In this document: positions 24,762 to 34,953 of the stretch, one piece after another
How the letters are laid out: each line of letters opens with the position of its first letter
Position numbering within the stretch: position 1 is the first letter of the stretch
NCBI GenBank assembly: GCA_963734185.1
Contig: CAVTGA010000002.1
Coordinates: 2,542,001-2,606,000 of the forward strand
DNA length: 64,000 nucleotides
Reading direction: 5' to 3'
From: PALSA-894 sp963734185
Lineage (GTDB): Bacteria; Pseudomonadota; Alphaproteobacteria; Rhizobiales; Xanthobacteraceae
Translations under genes and position numbers: made by a program
The notes under the pieces: model-generated
Seen by the model: only the letters and a program-made list of their open reading frames with translations
The model's database searches: none
Told to the model about the DNA's origin: nothing

Positions 24762-25925
24762 GTGAAGCCAACCGCCACGTTGACGGCGGTTGCCGCAGTG
24801 CTTGCGGCGGCCGCGCTGATCGCCCCGCGCGGGGCCGACGCTCAAGCCATCAAGCTGCCGGATTCGCTGACGCTGACCGCCTACGACACCGGATCGTCCG
24901 GTTTCAACATCGCGGTCGCGGTCGGCAAGGCACTCAAGGACAAGCACGGTACGGACGTGCGCGTGCTCCCGGCCGGCAATGACGTCGCCCGTCTTGCGCC
25001 GCTCAGGGCCAATCGGGCGCAGGCTTCCGCGATGGGCATCGGCACCTATTTCGCGCAGGAGGGTGTGTTCGAGTTCGGCGTGAAGGAATGGGGCCCGCAG
25101 CCGATGCGGCTGCTCCTTACGGTCACCGACTGCAACGCGATTTCGCTCGGCGTCGCCAAGGATACCGGCGTGAAGGAGGTCAAGGACCTCAAGGGCAAGC
25201 GCGTCGGCATGGTGGTCGGCTCGCCCGCGCTCAATCAGAACGCCCTCGCCGTATTGGCGTTCGCCGGCCTGACCCGCAACGACGTGAAGCTCGTCGAATT
25301 TTCGAGCTACGGCGCGATGTGGAAGGGCATGGTCAACAACGACGTCGATGCCGCCATCGCGTCGACCATTTCGGGGCAGGTGAAGGAAGTCGAGACCTCG
25401 CCGCGCGGAATCGTCTATCCGCCGACGCCGGCCGCCGATAAGGAAGGCTGGGCGCGGCTGAACAAGCTCGGTCCCTATTACTATCCTCTCAAGGCGACCT
25501 GTGGCGCCGGCATCCCGAAAGGCGGCTCGGTCGAACTGCCGTCCTATCCGTATCCGATCTTCATGGCCTATGCGTCGCAGCCGGCCGACCTCATGTACAG
25601 CATCACCAAGGCCATGATCGGCGGATACGACGCCTACAAGGACGCGGCACCCGGCGCCGGCGGCCTGGCGCTCGACCGCCAGAACTTCGCATGGGTGATC
25701 CCGTATCACGAAGGCGCCGTGAAAGCGCTGAAGGAAGCCGGCGTCTGGAAGGCAGAGCATGAGGCGCACAACCAGAAGCTCCTCAAGCGGCAGGAGACGC
25801 TTGCCTCCGCATGGGCAGACTTCCTGAAGGGCAATCCGCCGGACGACAAGGCGGCCTTCACCAAGGCCTGGATGGATGCGCGCAGCGCGGCGCTGAACAA
25901 GATCGGCCAGGATCCGGTGTTCTGA
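24762..25925 (+). CDS. TAXI-family TRAP substrate-binding protein
   Basis: 387 residues from a GTG at 24762 preceded by GGAGGA (24751-24756). The upstream ATG in frame (24714) has no ribosome-binding site and would precede the signal peptide. The signal sequence (about 1-28) ends at ADAQ. The mature protein has LTAYDTGSSGFNIAVAVGKAL, the TAXI N-terminal ligand loop, then KDLKGKRVGMVVGSPALNQNA and a C-terminal binding-lobe region. TAXI proteins feed substrates, often dicarboxylates or glutamate, to a fused TRAP permease, which is encoded 142 nt downstream. A repeat pair lies between the two genes. Confidence 0.92.
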   Translation: MKPTATLTAVAAVLAAAALIAPRGADAQAIKLPDSLTLTAYDTGSSGFNIAVAVGKALKDKHGTDVRVLPAGNDVARLAPLRANRAQASAMGIGTYFAQEGVFEFGVKEWGPQPMRLLLTVTDCNAISLGVAKDTGVKEVKDLKGKRVGMVVGSPALNQNALAVLAFAGLTRNDVKLVEFSSYGAMWKGMVNNDVDAAIASTISGQVKEVETSPRGIVYPPTPAADKEGWARLNKLGPYYYPLKATCGAGIPKGGSVELPSYPYPIFMAYASQPADLMYSITKAMIGGYDAYKDAAPGAGGLALDRQNFAWVIPYHEGAVKALKEAGVWKAEHEAHNQKLLKRQETLASAWADFLKGNPPDDKAAFTKAWMDARSAALNKIGQDPVF

Positions 25926-25930
25926 TCGGC

Positions 25931-25971
25931 TAGAGCGTGATGACTTTTCTTCGAATCGTCATCCCGCTCTA
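25931..25971. repeat. Short palindrome after the TAXI gene
   Basis: TAGAGCGTGATGACTTTTCT and its near-complement TCGTCATCCCGCTCTA form a hairpin just 3' of the TAXI stop. It could attenuate transcription between the two TRAP genes. Confidence 0.7.
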
Positions 25972-25982
25972 AGTTATTCGTG

Positions 25983-26032
25983 GAGCATGATCTTCTCCGA
26001 AAACCGCTGCACACTTTTCGGGATCATGCTCT
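25983..26032. repeat. Family C REP element (variant)
   Basis: GAGCATGATCTTCTCCGAAA through ACACTTTTCGGGATCATGCTC. Same family as 17792-17840 and 60548-60598, with a different loop. It lies between the two TAXI-TRAP genes. Confidence 0.85.
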
Positions 26033-26067
26033 AGCCGGACTCCGGCCCGGCGCCTCTGGGGGGATCG

Positions 26068-28110
26068 ATGTCCAGCGCCGAGAAGGTGGACGGCGATCGG
26101 GTCGTGATCGCCGATCCGCACGCGCAGGTCGGGCCGGCCGAGGCCGAGGTCACGCGCGTGCGCCGGCTCGCCGGCGTCTGGCGCTGGCTGCTGATCGTCG
26201 CGACCGCACTCACGATCTTCCTGTGCATCAACCAGCAGTTCACGCTGCGCTTTTTCATCGGGTACACGCAGCTCAACACCGAATATTTCTACCTGCTCAT
26301 TCTGTGCATGCTGCCGTTCACGTTCCTGATTTTTCCGGCGACTGACGCGGCGCCGGTCGATCGGGTCCCCTGGTATGACGCGGCGCTGTTCGCCGCGACG
26401 GTCGCGGCCTCCGCCTACCTGATGTTCAATGTCCGCGCGGCGGCCGAGCTCGGCTGGGAATTTTCCGGCGCGCCGATGCCGGTCGTCGTCGCGGGATTTG
26501 CCATGTGGGTGATCCTGATGGAGGCGCTACGCCGCACCGGCGGCTGGAGCCTGTTGCTCAGCGTGCTTCCGTTCACGGTCTATCCGCTGTTCGCCGGCGA
26601 GCGCTGGCTCGGGCCGCTGCGCGGCCAGCAATCGACGCTCGAACAGGCGACCGCCTATCACACGCTCTCGAACGAGAGCGTTCTCGGCATTCCGATCCAG
26701 GCCTTCGCCGACACGGTGATCGGGTTCCTTGTGTTCGGCACCGCGCTGATGATGACCGGGGCAGGACGGTTCTTCATCAATCTCGCCTTCGCGCTGTGCG
26801 GCACGTTTCGCGGCGGGGCCGCCAAGGTCGCGATCTTCGCAAGCGGAATGCTCGGCATGATGTCGGGCTCGATCGTGTCGAACGTACTCACCGCCGGCAC
26901 CATGACGATCCCGGCGATGAAGCGGTCCGGTTTCCGCGCGTCCTATGCCGGCGCGATCGAAGCCTGTGCGTCGACCGGCGCCGTGATCGCGCCGCCGGTG
27001 ATGGGCGCGACCGCCTTCGTGATCGCGCAATTCCTCAATGTCAGCTATGCCGAGGTCGCGGTCGCGGCGATCATTCCGGCGGCGCTCTACTACATCGGCC
27101 TGTTCATGCAGGTCGACTCCTACGCGGCGCGCCACGGCCTCAAGGGCCTCGCGCGATCCGAACTGCCGAGCGTCTGGGTGACAATCAAGCAGGGCTGGTA
27201 CTACGTCTTCGTCGTCGCGCTGCTGATCGTCATGCTGCTGTACTTCAAGCGCGAGAGTCATGCGCCGTTCTACGCGACCGCGCTCTTACTCGTGCTCAAT
27301 CAGCTTTTCTCGAAGGACACGCGCTGGACGCTCGACACCATTCCGAAATTCCTGGAGCTGAACGGACGCACTTTCGTCGAGTTGATCGCGATCCTTGCCG
27401 GCTGCGGGCTTCTGATCGGCGCGTTCTCGATGACTGGCGTGGTCTCCTCGCTCGCGAACGACCTGCTGCGCATTGCCGGCAACAATGCGCTGCTGCTTCT
27501 GGTGATGTGCGCCATCACCAGCCTCGTGCTCGGCCTCGGACTGACGACGACGGCCTGCTACATCTTCCTCGCCATCCTGGTCGCGCCCGCGCTGGAAAAG
27601 CTCGGCCTCAACAAGATGGCCGTGCACATGTTCATCTTCTACTGGGGCATGCTGTCGTCGATCACGCCGCCGGTCGCGATCGCGTCGTTCGCCGCCGCCG
27701 GCATCGCAGGTGCGCCCGCGATGAAGACCGGATGGGAATCGATGTGGGTCGGCAGCATCATCTATTTCATTCCGTTCTTCTTCGTGCTCAATCCGGCGCT
27801 CGTGTTGCAGGGCGACAACCCGTATGGCGAGGCGCTCGGCCTGATGGCGCTCGCCGCAATCGGCACGCTGTTCATCTGCGGCGGCATTCAGGGATTCCAG
27901 GCCGGCATCGGCGACCTGCGCCACGCCGGCGTTTTCGAATGGCCGATGCGCGTCATGCTGGTGATCGGCGGCTTCGTGCTGGCGACGCCCGGCGGTGGTA
28001 TTTCGCCGCTCGCGCAATGGCAGATGACCGGCCTCGGGCTTGCGCTTCTGGTTCCGACGGCTGCGCTCGCGCTGTTTTTCGTGCGGAGGAATGCGCTGAG
28101 TAGGGCGTAG
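26068..28110 (+). CDS. TRAP transporter fused permease (TAXI-associated DctQM)
   Basis: 680 residues with a soluble N-terminal tail (about 1-40) and some 17-18 hydrophobic helices. The small-permease part spans about 45-160, and the large DctM-like part follows. FGTALMMTGAGRFFINLAFAL, GTFRGGAAKVAIFASGMLGMMSGS, GACASTGAVIAPPVMGATAF-like and GLGLTTTACYIF segments are characteristic. The fused architecture is the normal partner of TAXI binding proteins, and that gene is directly upstream, so the two form one importer. The substrate is unknown. Confidence 0.93.
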   Translation: MSSAEKVDGDRVVIADPHAQVGPAEAEVTRVRRLAGVWRWLLIVATALTIFLCINQQFTLRFFIGYTQLNTEYFYLLILCMLPFTFLIFPATDAAPVDRVPWYDAALFAATVAASAYLMFNVRAAAELGWEFSGAPMPVVVAGFAMWVILMEALRRTGGWSLLLSVLPFTVYPLFAGERWLGPLRGQQSTLEQATAYHTLSNESVLGIPIQAFADTVIGFLVFGTALMMTGAGRFFINLAFALCGTFRGGAAKVAIFASGMLGMMSGSIVSNVLTAGTMTIPAMKRSGFRASYAGAIEACASTGAVIAPPVMGATAFVIAQFLNVSYAEVAVAAIIPAALYYIGLFMQVDSYAARHGLKGLARSELPSVWVTIKQGWYYVFVVALLIVMLLYFKRESHAPFYATALLLVLNQLFSKDTRWTLDTIPKFLELNGRTFVELIAILAGCGLLIGAFSMTGVVSSLANDLLRIAGNNALLLLVMCAITSLVLGLGLTTTACYIFLAILVAPALEKLGLNKMAVHMFIFYWGMLSSITPPVAIASFAAAGIAGAPAMKTGWESMWVGSIIYFIPFFFVLNPALVLQGDNPYGEALGLMALAAIGTLFICGGIQGFQAGIGDLRHAGVFEWPMRVMLVIGGFVLATPGGGISPLAQWQMTGLGLALLVPTAALALFFVRRNALSRA

Positions 28111-28253
28111 GATCTCTCCAATCCCTCCCCGCTCTTGCGGGGAGGGTGGCGGCCCGCAGGGCCGCCGGGTGGGGTTCGTGCCGCATTGTCACAACCCACC
28201 CGGCCGCTCGCTTACGCTCCATAGCCGATGCTTTGCATCGGCGTTCTTGCATG

Positions 28254-29093
<840 letters not shown>

Positions 29094-29097
29094 CTGC

Positions 29098-30066
29098 TTA
29101 TTGCGGCACGAATTCGTTGGTGTGGAAGAAGGTCCAGGGTTCCTCGGTCTTCACGTCGCGATACTGCTTGAGCAGCGCGATGGTCTGGTCCCAGTCGGCC
29201 TGCGCGCCCCAGCCGATGCGGCCTTTGGAGTTGGCCGAGTCGAGCAGCTCGAGGTCGACCATGAGCTGGTCGCGCGTCGAAGCCCGGTTGAGGTCGGGCT
29301 TCACCTTCATGGCGGCGTCGACCGCGGCGTCGGGATTCTTCTTCGCCTCCTCCCACGAGCGCGCCGTTGCCTTGACGAAGCGGCGCACCAGGTCGGGCTT
29401 GCCCTTGATGGTCGCGCCCTGGGTCAGGATGGTCATGCCGACGATGTTGGCGCCGTGGTCGGCATAGCGCAGCGCGGCGGGCTCCAGGCCGCGATACTTG
29501 ATGAGGAAGAACTGATCGTCGGCGCCGCCGAGCAGCGCATCGACGCGCTTCTCCAGCACGGCCACCACCTTGGCGGCCGGATCGACCTGCACGAAGTTGA
29601 TCTTGCTCATGTCGAGCTTGTTGTGGGCGGCGAGCGCGCGGAACAGCTGCCCGAGCGGGTCGCCGGCCGAGACCGCGAAGCTCTTGCCTTCCAGGTCCTT
29701 CGGCGTCTTGATGCCGGCGGAGGCGAGCGAGATCACCGCAAAGCCGGTCGAATTGAGCAGCGACATCACCGACTTCACGTCCGCGCCGCGCACCGCGGTC
29801 GCGATCACGCTGGAGGAGTCCGCCAGGCCGAACGTGTCGGAGCCGGCCGCAACCACCTGCACGGTGTTGGCCGAGCCGCGCCCTTCGTTGATGGTGAGGT
29901 CGATGCCTTCCTCTTTGTAGAAGCCGCGCTCCTTGCCGTAATAGAACGGCACGTGCAGGCCGCCGAGATACCAGTTGAGGCGGAACGTGACCGCGTCCTG
30001 TGCCGGCGCCATGGTGGCGGACAGCGCCACCAAGGCGAGCGCTGCGAGCATCCGTTTCAGCCTCAT
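29098..30066 (-). CDS. NMT1/THI5-like ABC substrate-binding protein
   Basis: 322 residues from ATG 30066 with a strong GGGAGGA site. A signal peptide (about 1-22, RMLAALALVALSATMAPA) is followed by VTFRLNWYLGGLHVPFYYGK, the typical start of the NitT/TauT/NMT1 family. The central GSANTVQVVAAGSDTFGLAD and the C-terminal RRFVKATARSWEEAKKNPD also match. It supplies a ligand to the permease and ATPase of the same operon. A second, different binding protein is encoded at 31416-32369. The ligand may be an aromatic acid, from the neighbouring dioxygenase gene. Confidence 0.92.
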   Translation of the reverse strand: MRLKRMLAALALVALSATMAPAQDAVTFRLNWYLGGLHVPFYYGKERGFYKEEGIDLTINEGRGSANTVQVVAAGSDTFGLADSSSVIATAVRGADVKSVMSLLNSTGFAVISLASAGIKTPKDLEGKSFAVSAGDPLGQLFRALAAHNKLDMSKINFVQVDPAAKVVAVLEKRVDALLGGADDQFFLIKYRGLEPAALRYADHGANIVGMTILTQGATIKGKPDLVRRFVKATARSWEEAKKNPDAAVDAAMKVKPDLNRASTRDQLMVDLELLDSANSKGRIGWGAQADWDQTIALLKQYRDVKTEEPWTFFHTNEFVPQ

Positions 30067-30101
30067 GTCATTCCTCCCTCGAATTCGTTGCTCTTCTAAA
30101 C

Positions 30102-30920
30102 TCATGTGAGCGTCACGTCGGTCGGCTGCTGCGACACGTGCCACGGGATGGTGAAGCGCTCGATGATCTCGACCGCATAGTAGACCGCAAGTCCGATCAG
30201 GCTGAGCAGCACGATGATGGCGAAGACCATCGGCGTATCGAGATTGCCGTTGTACTGCAGCAGCAGGTAGCCGAGCCCGCGGTCGGAAGCGACGAATTCG
30301 GCGACTACGGCGGCGGTCGCCGACAGCGCGGCGCCGACCTTCAGCCCGGTGAAGATGTCGGGCAGCGCCTGCGGCAGGCGGATCTTGACGAACATCTTCC
30401 AGCCGCCGGCGCCGGTGGTGCGCGCGAAATCCATGATCTCAGGATCGACCGACTTGAAGCCGGCGATGCTCGCCACCACGATCGGGAAGAACGAGAGCAG
30501 GAACACCAGCAAGAGCTTGGGCGTGAAGCCGAAGCCGAACCAGATGATGAACAGCGGTGCGATCGCGATCTTCGGAATGATCTGCAGGAACACCACTACC
30601 GGATAGATGGCATTCTCGACGAAGCGCGAATAGGCGACGCAAAGCGCGAGCGGGATCGAGACCACGACGGCGAGCAGGTACCCGGCGATGATCTCGCGCG
30701 TGGTGACCCAGGCGCCGCTCATCACGATGTCGTAGCGCTTGAGGAACTCGGTCCACACCTTCGAGGGCGGCGGCAGCAGATACTCCTTCACGCCGGTGAG
30801 CCAGACCGCCCATTCCCACAGCGCGAACATGAGCGCGAACACGATCAACGCGGCGGCGCGTTTTCGCAACCACACGCCGAGGGCGGCGAGCCGGCCGGCG
30901 GTCCGCGCTGCGGCGGTCAC
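30102..30920 (-). CDS. ABC permease (SsuC/TauC type)
   Basis: 272 residues with six hydrophobic helices. The cytoplasmic coupling loop reads FARTTGAGGWKMFVKIRLPQALPDI, matching this permease family. ATG 30920 overlaps the cupin stop by 4 nt (ATGA), so they are translationally coupled. It is a single six-helix permease and so presumably forms a homodimer, working with the ATPase at 28254-29093 and the two binding proteins of the operon. Confidence 0.93.
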   Translation of the reverse strand: MTAAARTAGRLAALGVWLRKRAAALIVFALMFALWEWAVWLTGVKEYLLPPPSKVWTEFLKRYDIVMSGAWVTTREIIAGYLLAVVVSIPLALCVAYSRFVENAIYPVVVFLQIIPKIAIAPLFIIWFGFGFTPKLLLVFLLSFFPIVVASIAGFKSVDPEIMDFARTTGAGGWKMFVKIRLPQALPDIFTGLKVGAALSATAAVVAEFVASDRGLGYLLLQYNGNLDTPMVFAIIVLLSLIGLAVYYAVEIIERFTIPWHVSQQPTDVTLT

Positions 30921-31378
30921 GGCTGCGACGCGTCGCGCGGCGCTTCGAGATCGCGGGTGCCGAACTCGGCCGGCATGTTGATCTCGATCAGCTCGAGGTC
31001 ATCGGAGCGCGCGATCACCTTGTGGGCGACGCCCGCCGGCTGCGACAGGCAGGCGCCGGCCGTGACGGTGACGTCGCCGTCGACGCCGGCGAAGCGGAAG
31101 GTGACCCAGCCCCTGAGCACCAGCACGAAGTGCCCGTCCATGTCGTGCCAGTGCCAGCCGGTCGGCTGCTCGAATGGCCGGATGGCGCGAATATGCTTGG
31201 CGCCGATACGCCCGCCGGTCGCGGCCGAGAGGCCGAGGTCGCGATACTCGTTGTCGGCGCGCGGGCCCTCGCGGGTGAAACCCCGGGCGGACTCGGTGAC
31301 GAGATTGAGCCGCGAGCGGGCGTCGCTCAGCTGCAACGGGCCGGCATAGCGCATCGGCGCTTCAGACGGCGTGGTCAT
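30917..31378 (-). CDS. Cupin-domain protein
   Basis: 153 residues, a single cupin barrel. The first metal motif is GWHWHDMDGHFVLVLRGW (about 73-90, two His plus Glu/Asp-type ligands), and the second includes QPAGVAHKVIARSDD with one His. There is no signal peptide. It lies between two transporter genes in an operon headed by a Rieske oxygenase, so a role in ring modification or sensing of the imported compound is likely, although the reaction cannot be stated. The gene overlaps the permease start. Confidence 0.88.
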   Translation of the reverse strand: MTTPSEAPMRYAGPLQLSDARSRLNLVTESARGFTREGPRADNEYRDLGLSAATGGRIGAKHIRAIRPFEQPTGWHWHDMDGHFVLVLRGWVTFRFAGVDGDVTVTAGACLSQPAGVAHKVIARSDDLELIEINMPAEFGTRDLEAPRDASQP

Positions 31379-31415
31379 GATCTCTCCTATGCCGGCGCCC
31401 GACGCGCAGGCCGCG

Positions 31416-32369
31416 CTATTGGCGCGGCGGGATCTGGATCAGCTCGGCGAGCTGCTCCTTGGTCAGCTCGGTCGCGGTGAACTTCAGCGCCACCGCGTCC
31501 TTCACGATGGTGTCGAGCCCGGTGATGCGGTCGGGATCGATCGACTCGCGCGGAAAGAAATCGTCGCGCGTGCGCTTGGCCTTGGCTGCGCTGATGTTGA
31601 GCCACTCGGCGTAGACCTTGAGCGCGGCGGGATCGTTGTACATGTAGTCGACCGTCTCGCGGTACGCCTTCATGTAGCGGTCGATGACCGGTTTGCGCGC
31701 GGCCAGCGCCTGTGCGTTGGCGATCAACAGCCGCACCGTCTGCCCCTTGAACACCGTGGCGTCGTTGCCGCTGGCGATGATGCGGATCTGGCCCTGGTCG
31801 AGCTGATCGAGCCCGAACGGCGGCGCTGACCAGCCGACGTCGACACCGCCCGACATCACGGTGGTCAAGGTGCCGGGCGGCCCGCCGGTCGCGGTCGGCT
31901 TTGCCTTCAGGTCATACTGTCTCATGAAGGCGGTGACGATGCCGTGGGTCGAGGAGCCGTTGGTCGAATAGGCGATGGTCTTGCCCTCGGTATCCTTCAG
32001 GGTCTTGATCGGAGAATCGGCCCGCACGTACCAGAACAGATCGCGCGCGCCCGTGGTCTCGGCGCCGATCACGCGCACCGGGGCGCCCTTGGAGTAAGCG
32101 CTGAGCACGCCCATGATGCCGGCCGCGATGCCGAGATCGACGCTGCCGGAGATCACCGCCTGCTGCGTCTCGCCCGCTCCCTGGGTGTAGACGATCTCCA
32201 GCACGAGCCCGTGCTTCTTGAAAATGCCGGCGCGCTGGCCGATCTCGGACACGGACGTGTCCCAATTGCCGCGCTGGCCGACCGCGAGTTTCAGCGTGTC
32301 CTGCGCCGAAGCGCCGACCGTCGCGCCCAGCAGCGCAAGCGCGGCGAGCGCGATCCTGTTCGCCCTCAT
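31416..32369 (-). CDS. Second NitT/TauT-type ABC substrate-binding protein
   Basis: 317 residues from ATG 32369 with GGGAGGA upstream. A signal peptide (about 1-22) ends at ASAQ. The mature start DTLKLAVGQRGNWDTSVSE differs clearly from the other binding protein in the operon, but the fold markers are shared: IVYTQGAGETQQAVISGSVD and a C-terminal WLNISAAKAKRTRDDFFP. It is encoded directly downstream of the Rieske oxygenase (31 nt gap). Two binding proteins with one permease suggest a transporter with two substrates. Confidence 0.92.
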   Translation of the reverse strand: MRANRIALAALALLGATVGASAQDTLKLAVGQRGNWDTSVSEIGQRAGIFKKHGLVLEIVYTQGAGETQQAVISGSVDLGIAAGIMGVLSAYSKGAPVRVIGAETTGARDLFWYVRADSPIKTLKDTEGKTIAYSTNGSSTHGIVTAFMRQYDLKAKPTATGGPPGTLTTVMSGGVDVGWSAPPFGLDQLDQGQIRIIASGNDATVFKGQTVRLLIANAQALAARKPVIDRYMKAYRETVDYMYNDPAALKVYAEWLNISAAKAKRTRDDFFPRESIDPDRITGLDTIVKDAVALKFTATELTKEQLAELIQIPPRQ

Positions 32370-32400
32370 CGTCTTCCTCCCGGTTATCCTTTTTTTGCCT

Positions 32401-33690
32401 TCACGCCACGCGTTCGCGCGCAGCTTCGCTGCCGCCGCCGAGACTACGCCAATTGACGCTCTTCGGCACCACGCCCTCATAGGAGCTGATGGTCGCATGC
32501 GCAATGCGCGGGGCGGTGGTGCCGATCGCCGGCCCGCCCTCGCGCATCGTCCGCGCGGCTTCGACCATCAGGCGGCGGAACGCCACCACCGCGACGTCGC
32601 TTGCGCCGACGCGCTCCTTGGAACGGTCGCTGATCGGGCCCATGCCTTCCCACATCGCGATGTCCTGGTTCGGGATGCCGCTGATGCCGGTGAAGTTGCC
32701 CTCCGTCATCGCCTTGCGATCCTGCCGATAGAGATTGTCGCGCGTGCGCACGCCGTTGAAGTCCTGGTCGACGTCGACGCCCCATTCGAGCACGTTGAAC
32801 TTGCGCCATGCGTCGGCATCGATGCCGGGCTTGTCGGCGCCGTTCCAGGCGATGAAGTAGAAGATCGTGTTGTGGTCGTCCTCCGGCGTCAGCAGGGTCG
32901 CGACATTGTGCACGTTGTTGGGCGGGATCAGCGCGGTGAACGGTGCGATGTAGACCGTGGTGCGGATGTAGTCGTGCGTCGCCTCGTCGCGGATCGGACG
33001 GCGGATCGCCGCATAGCGGAAGCCGTAAGATGTGCGCTCGATCTGGAAGCGCGGCGCCTTGTCGGTCGAGGGGCGCAGCCAGTTCGAGTCCGTCGCCTCG
33101 GCGCCGTCGACCTGCGCCGGCACCATGTCGGAGGAATGCAGGCTGGAGGAATGCGCCGAGTCGATCTGCCCCTCGAGGATCTGCGCCCAGTTGCAGCGCA
33201 CCCGCACCTTGGTGGCGCTGACGCGCGCGTCGCCCGTCGGCGCGAACGCCGGCGGTTCGAACTCGGGCATCTCGTCGGCCGGTCCCATGTAGCACCAAAC
33301 GAAGCCGCCGGCCTCGCGCGCCGGATAGGCCTTGTGCTTCACCCGCTCCGGTATGCTGCTGCCGGGCGGCTCCGAGGCCATCTCCACCACGTTGCCGTCC
33401 ACGTCGAACTTCCAGCCGTGATAGAGGCAGCGGAGCCCGCATTCCTCGTTGCGCGCGAACAAGAGCGAGGCGCGCCGGTGCGAGCAGTATTCGTCGAGCA
33501 CGCCGAGCCGGCCCTTGGTGTCGCGGAACACCACCAGGTTCTCGCCCAGCAGGCGCACGCGGACCGGCGCGCCGTCCGGCTCGGCCACCTCCTCGGAGAG
33601 GCACGCCGCGATCCAGTGGCGGCGCATGATTTGACCCATCGGCGCCTCGCCCTCGACACGGCACAGCAGATCGGTTTCTTCCGGCGTCAT
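32401..33690 (-). CDS. Rieske ring-hydroxylating dioxygenase, large subunit (phthalate 4,5-dioxygenase-like)
   Basis: 429 residues from ATG 33690 (GAGGAAA upstream). Rieske [2Fe-2S] ligands are Cys69-x-His71 and Cys88-x2-His91, spaced as in the family. The mononuclear iron site is visible as QIDSAHSSSLH (Asp177, His180, His185). The N-terminus MTPEETDLLCRVEGEAPMGQ is like LigXa/phthalate-dioxygenase-type enzymes, which need a separate reductase; none is encoded nearby. It probably oxidises a monocyclic aromatic acid. It heads an operon with a cupin and an ABC importer, and a Gfo/Idh/MocA dehydrogenase is divergent, resembling phthalate pathways where that family oxidises the cis-dihydrodiol. 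Confidence 0.92.
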   Translation of the reverse strand: MTPEETDLLCRVEGEAPMGQIMRRHWIAACLSEEVAEPDGAPVRVRLLGENLVVFRDTKGRLGVLDEYCSHRRASLLFARNEECGLRCLYHGWKFDVDGNVVEMASEPPGSSIPERVKHKAYPAREAGGFVWCYMGPADEMPEFEPPAFAPTGDARVSATKVRVRCNWAQILEGQIDSAHSSSLHSSDMVPAQVDGAEATDSNWLRPSTDKAPRFQIERTSYGFRYAAIRRPIRDEATHDYIRTTVYIAPFTALIPPNNVHNVATLLTPEDDHNTIFYFIAWNGADKPGIDADAWRKFNVLEWGVDVDQDFNGVRTRDNLYRQDRKAMTEGNFTGISGIPNQDIAMWEGMGPISDRSKERVGASDVAVVAFRRLMVEAARTMREGGPAIGTTAPRIAHATISSYEGVVPKSVNWRSLGGGSEAARERVA

Positions 33691-33753
33691 GGATGTTTCC
33701 TCTAGGGTCAGTCTAGTAAAGGATGAGCGGCGCTGTCGAGTTGGGGGCACGCA
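33691..33753. promoter_or_regulatory. Short divergent promoter region
   Basis: 63 nt between the dioxygenase start (minus) and the dehydrogenase TTG (plus). Both promoters, or one shared operator, must lie in this gap or within the gene ends. A TAGGGTCAGTCTAGTAAAGG stretch at 33704-33723 is the most A/T-rich part. No regulator gene is nearby. Confidence 0.35.
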
Positions 33754-34935
33754 TTGAGCAACGGGGAACCGCGCAAGCTGCGTATCGGGGTGGCGGGCCT
33801 GGGGCGCGCCTTCAGCGTGATGCTGCCGACGTTCACGCGCGATCCGCGCGTCACGCTCGTCGCCGCGGCCGATCCGCGCCCGGAGGCGCGGGCGCGCTTT
33901 GCGGCGGATTTTTCCACCAACGCCTATGAAACCGTCGAGGAGCTTTGCGCTGATCCGGCGGTGGAAGTCGTGTACGTCTCGACGCCGCATCAGCATCACG
34001 TAAGTCACGCAGTCCTGGCGGCGCGGCATGGCAGGCATGTGCTGGTCGAGAAGCCGATGGCGCTGACGCTCGAGGACTGCGCCGCCATGATCGCCGCGGC
34101 GCAGCAGGCCAACATTCATCTCATCGTCGGCCACAGCCATTCGTTCGATCGGCCGATCCTGCGCACGCGCGAATTGGTCGACAGCGGCGCGTTCGGCGCG
34201 GTGCGCATGATCAATGCCTTCAACTACACGGACTATCTGCATCGCCCGCGCCGGCCGGAAGAACTCGACACCGCGCAAGGCGGCGGCGCCGTGTTCAATC
34301 AGGCGGCGCACCAAGTCGACATCGTGCGCTTGCTCGGCGGCGGCCTCGCGCGCAGCGTCCGCGCGGAGATCGGCGCGTGGGACGCGGCGCGGCCGACCGA
34401 AGGCGCCTACGCGGCGCTGCTGACGTTTCAGGGCGGCGCATTTGCCTCGCTCGGCTATGGCGGCTACGGGCATTTCGATTCGGACGAGTTTTCCGGTTGG
34501 ATCGGCGAGATGGGGCAGGCCAAGAGCGCGCAGCCGCGCAAGCCGCGAGAGCAGTTCGCGAGCGCCGACGCGGAGGTCGCCTATAAGGCCGCGCGCAACT
34601 ATGGCGGGACCGCCTATGTCCCGGCTGAGGCGAACGATCTCGCACATCAGCACTTCGGCACCGTCATCGTGAGTTGCGAGCGTGCTGATCTGCGTCCGCT
34701 TCCGACTGGCGTGGCGGTCTATCAATGGGGGACGGCGCGGCTCGACGCGCTGCCGCTGCCGGCGGTGCCGCGCGCCGAGGTGATCGACGAGCTTCACGCC
34801 GCGATCGTGGGCGGCGTCCCGCCGCTGCATGACGGCGCATGGGGCATGGCGACGCTCGAAGTCTGCCTTGCGATGCTGCGCTCGGCGCGCGAAGGTCGCG
34901 ACGTCGCGCTCGAACATCAAGTCGGAGTGGGATAG
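33754..34935 (+). CDS. Gfo/Idh/MocA-family oxidoreductase
   Basis: 393 residues, TTG start at 33754 preceded by GGGGG; no ATG lies upstream of the Rossmann motif in this frame. NAD(P)-binding motif GVAGLGRAF (about 12-20). HVLVEKPMAL carries the conserved EKP Lys near residue 97, and AAHQVDIVRLLG holds the catalytic His region. Members oxidise sugars or, in phthalate degradation, the 4,5-dihydrodiol. It is divergent from the Rieske oxygenase, which supports the second role, but this is inference. The next gene starts 18 nt downstream. Confidence 0.9.
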   Translation: MSNGEPRKLRIGVAGLGRAFSVMLPTFTRDPRVTLVAAADPRPEARARFAADFSTNAYETVEELCADPAVEVVYVSTPHQHHVSHAVLAARHGRHVLVEKPMALTLEDCAAMIAAAQQANIHLIVGHSHSFDRPILRTRELVDSGAFGAVRMINAFNYTDYLHRPRRPEELDTAQGGGAVFNQAAHQVDIVRLLGGGLARSVRAEIGAWDAARPTEGAYAALLTFQGGAFASLGYGGYGHFDSDEFSGWIGEMGQAKSAQPRKPREQFASADAEVAYKAARNYGGTAYVPAEANDLAHQHFGTVIVSCERADLRPLPTGVAVYQWGTARLDALPLPAVPRAEVIDELHAAIVGGVPPLHDGAWGMATLEVCLAMLRSAREGRDVALEHQVGVG

Positions 34936-34953
34936 GGCGCGGAGAGGAAAGCA